Source of the DNA: SAR324 cluster bacterium
GTDB lineage: Bacteria > SAR324 > JACQKK01
NCBI GenBank assembly: GCA_027296185.1
Contig: JAPUJL010000256.1
Coordinates: forward strand, 1 to 7,083
Length of the DNA: 7,083 nucleotides
Reading direction: 5' to 3'
Made by a program: the position numbers and the translations under genes. Positions 5,804 through 7,083 of the stretch are shown here, one piece after another. Under the pieces are notes generated by a model. It was not told the origin of the DNA. It saw only the letters and a program-made list of their open reading frames with translations, and searched no databases. The first letter of the stretch is position 1. Each line of letters opens with the position of its first letter.

Positions 5804-6856
5804 ATGGCCGCCCAGCGAAACGGCGGCGGCTCGTTCGGCTCCACAGAGTCCTCAGGCTCCACACACTCGTCCGGGGCCGCGCCGTCCGAACCTGGTGCGG
5901 CCGCCGCCGGCCCCGCTTCGGGCGAGCCCCCAGTGAAATTCGCAGCCACCTTGGGGCGGCCGATGGATGGCGCGGGCATGCTGTGGATGGCGTTCCTCAC
6001 GTCCCTCTGGGGGCTGAACTCCGTCTCGGTCAAGGTGGTCACCAACGGTATCTCGCCCATCATGGGCGCAGCGCTCCGCTCGGCGCTGGCGTTGGTGCTG
6101 CTCACGCTCTACGGCCTGTGGCGCGGCGAGCCCTTGCGCTATCGGGGCCGCGTGGGCCTGCACGGCCTGATCATCGGGGCCATGTTCTCCCTGGAGTTCT
6201 CGCTGATGTACGGGGGGGCGCGGCTCTCCAATGCCGGCCATACGGCGCTCTTCATCAACACCTCGCCGCTGTTCGTCGCCCTGGGCGCCCACTGGCTGCT
6301 GCCCGGGGAACGGCTGACCCCGGTGCGCCTGCTGGGGCTGGCCGCGGCGCTCGCCGGAATCGTGACCCTGTTCGCCGACAAGTCCAACATGTGGGATACG
6401 GGCTATTGGCGGGGGGACCTGCTGCTGCTGGGCACCGCCATCATGTGGGCCGCCTCGACCCTGTACATCAAGCGGCTGCTGGTGGGGCGCATGCGGCCCT
6501 TCGGGATGATTTACCACCAGATTCTGGTGTCCACCCCGATACTGGGCCTGCTGTCGCTGCTGTTCGAGCGGGAGCGCTTCTTCGCCGTGGACGGCACCGT
6601 GCTCCTCAGCCTCGGATATCAAGGCCTGGTGGTGGTCTTCTTCAGCTACCTGATGTGGATGGTGTTGCTGAACCGCTACGTGGCGAGCGCGCTGCAGTCC
6701 TTCACGTTCATGTCCCCCCTGTGGGGCGTCGCCTTCGCCACGATGCTGCTCGGAGAGCCCGTCTCGCCCTACCTCGCCGCCGCTCTGGTGCTGGCCGGCG
6801 GGGGGCTCTACCTCATCAACCGCCGCCCGGCACGCCCGGGAATCGTTGTTGACTAG
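5804..6856 (+). CDS. EamA/DMT-superfamily transporter
   Basis: A 350-residue inner-membrane protein of the drug/metabolite transporter superfamily with two EamA repeats, at about 58-190 and 204-338, giving roughly ten membrane helices. Typical features are the first-helix WGLNSVSVK segment (69-77), the helix containing HTALFINTSPLFVALGA (146-162) followed by the conserved GER, and the second-repeat counterpart ending ATMLLGEPVSP (312-322). Members export amino acids, nucleobases or other small metabolites; the substrate cannot be told. Residues 1-53 are a Ser/Gly/Ala/Pro-rich, low-complexity cytoplasmic extension unusual for the family, which normally starts just before helix 1. Met54 (5963) or Val44 (GTG, 5933) could be the true start. 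The ATG at 5804 immediately after the engB stop favours the longer form by translational coupling. Confidence is high for the family and moderate for the start. Confidence 0.93.
   Translation: MAAQRNGGGSFGSTESSGSTHSSGAAPSEPGAAAAGPASGEPPVKFAATLGRPMDGAGMLWMAFLTSLWGLNSVSVKVVTNGISPIMGAALRSALALVLLTLYGLWRGEPLRYRGRVGLHGLIIGAMFSLEFSLMYGGARLSNAGHTALFINTSPLFVALGAHWLLPGERLTPVRLLGLAAALAGIVTLFADKSNMWDTGYWRGDLLLLGTAIMWAASTLYIKRLLVGRMRPFGMIYHQILVSTPILGLLSLLFERERFFAVDGTVLLSLGYQGLVVVFFSYLMWMVLLNRYVASALQSFTFMSPLWGVAFATMLLGEPVSPYLAAALVLAGGGLYLINRRPARPGIVVD
5837..5872 (+). repeat. 18-bp imperfect tandem repeat (GSTESS-GSTHSS)
   Basis: Two adjacent 18-bp units (5837-5854 and 5855-5872) match at 14 of 18 positions and share GGCTCCACA. 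In the transporter frame they encode the hexapeptides GSTESS and GSTHSS within its low-complexity N-terminal tail. Confidence 0.6.
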
Positions 6857-6876
6857 GGAGTGTTCGAGGATGTAAA
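6849..6876 (+). promoter_or_regulatory. Possible promoter of the cyclase gene
   Basis: TTGACT (6849-6854, five of six -35 consensus bases) overlaps the transporter stop codon. It is followed after 16 bp by TGTAAA (6871-6876), or after 18 bp by TAAATT, each matching four of six -10 bases. It lies in a locally AT-richer gap 50 to 80 bp before the cyclase ATG, where a promoter would be expected. Tentative. Confidence 0.35.
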
Positions 6877-6898
6877 TTCCCCGGTATTAAGGGGGATT
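6875..6898 (+). terminator. Hairpin after the transporter gene
   Basis: AATTCCCC (6875-6882) pairs with GGGGGATT (6891-6898) as an 8-bp stem, including one G-U pair, with the 8-nt loop GGTATTAA. It lies 18 nt past the transporter stop. No U-run follows, so it is a weak terminator candidate. It could instead be a leader hairpin of the downstream cyclase mRNA. Confidence 0.3.
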
Positions 6899-6928
6899 CT
6901 GGTCCAATTCCTGTCCAGGGCACGGGGT

Positions 6929-7083
6929 ATGGAACACGTCACCGAGCGCAGGCTGGCGGCTATCCTGATGGCCGACGTGGTGGGGTACGGCCGGCTAATG
7001 GGGGACGATCACGAGGCCACGGTCCAGGCGCTGACCGATTCCCGCCGCATGTTCGCCTCCCAGTTCGAGGCGCATCGCGGCCG
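6929..7083 (+). CDS. Class III adenylate/guanylate cyclase, N-terminal fragment (runs off window)
   Basis: Only the first 51 codons are in the window. The sequence begins MEHVTERRLAAILMADVVGY and continues GRLMGDDHEATVQAL, the typical start of bacterial class III nucleotidyl cyclases, whose common form is RRLAAILAADVVGYSRLM. These make cAMP or cGMP from ATP or GTP. Asp16 in MADVVGY is the expected first metal-binding Asp; the second and the substrate-specifying residues lie beyond the edge. Gly21 replaces the more usual Ser. The ATG at 6929 is supported by AGGG (6917-6920) at 8-nt spacing and by the match of the N-terminus to the family. Proteins that start with this domain directly are usually soluble and often carry C-terminal TPR or TolB-like regions, but what follows here is unknown. 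Confidence 0.9.
   Translation, partial: MEHVTERRLAAILMADVVGYGRLMGDDHEATVQALTDSRRMFASQFEAHRG

Noticed and set aside
5852..6622. A 256-codon minus-strand frame in the transporter gene
   Set aside because: Gln/His/Gly-rich antisense shadow without motifs, while the sense frame is a clear ten-helix EamA protein.
5170..6852. A 560-codon plus-strand frame across engB and the transporter
   Set aside because: An Arg-rich shadow frame running across two well-identified genes; no recognisable domain.

Overview
This is a GC-rich bacterial chromosomal segment from a Gram-negative lineage. Evidence for a Gram-negative envelope is a signal-peptide-bearing beta-barrel protein ending in Phe and an MsbA-type ABC exporter. 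The phylum cannot be fixed from this window; a proteobacterial or deltaproteobacteria-like origin would fit. I see no tRNA, rRNA, CRISPR array, insertion sequence or phage gene.

Layout: (1) 21-902 (+) is an orphan predicted outer-membrane beta-barrel protein, clearly less GC-rich than the rest. (2) 1003-1611 (+) is a histidine phosphatase. It converges on (3) a leftward three-gene block transcribed 5185 to 1686: moaB (molybdenum cofactor biosynthesis), an unusual protein with the shape of a histidine kinase core but without its catalytic residues, and an MsbA-like ABC exporter. (4) Diverging from moaB, with only 18 bp between the two start codons, is a rightward pair: engB (ribosome-assembly GTPase) and an EamA/DMT-family membrane transporter whose ATG directly follows the engB stop codon. 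(5) After a 72-bp AT-richer gap with a possible promoter and a hairpin, a class III adenylate/guanylate cyclase gene begins at 6929 and runs off the right edge.

Most genes are housekeeping or common families. The most interesting item is the protein at 3690-4646. It can be aligned by eye to the DHp and HATPase parts of a sensor kinase, with conserved spacing and the typical C-terminal ending. The phospho-accepting His, the N-box Asn, the G1 Asp and the G2 glycines all appear to be replaced. It looks like a pseudo-histidine kinase, or a phosphotransfer/dimerisation scaffold, embedded between moaB and the exporter. I found no complete novel multi-gene defence or biosynthetic system here.
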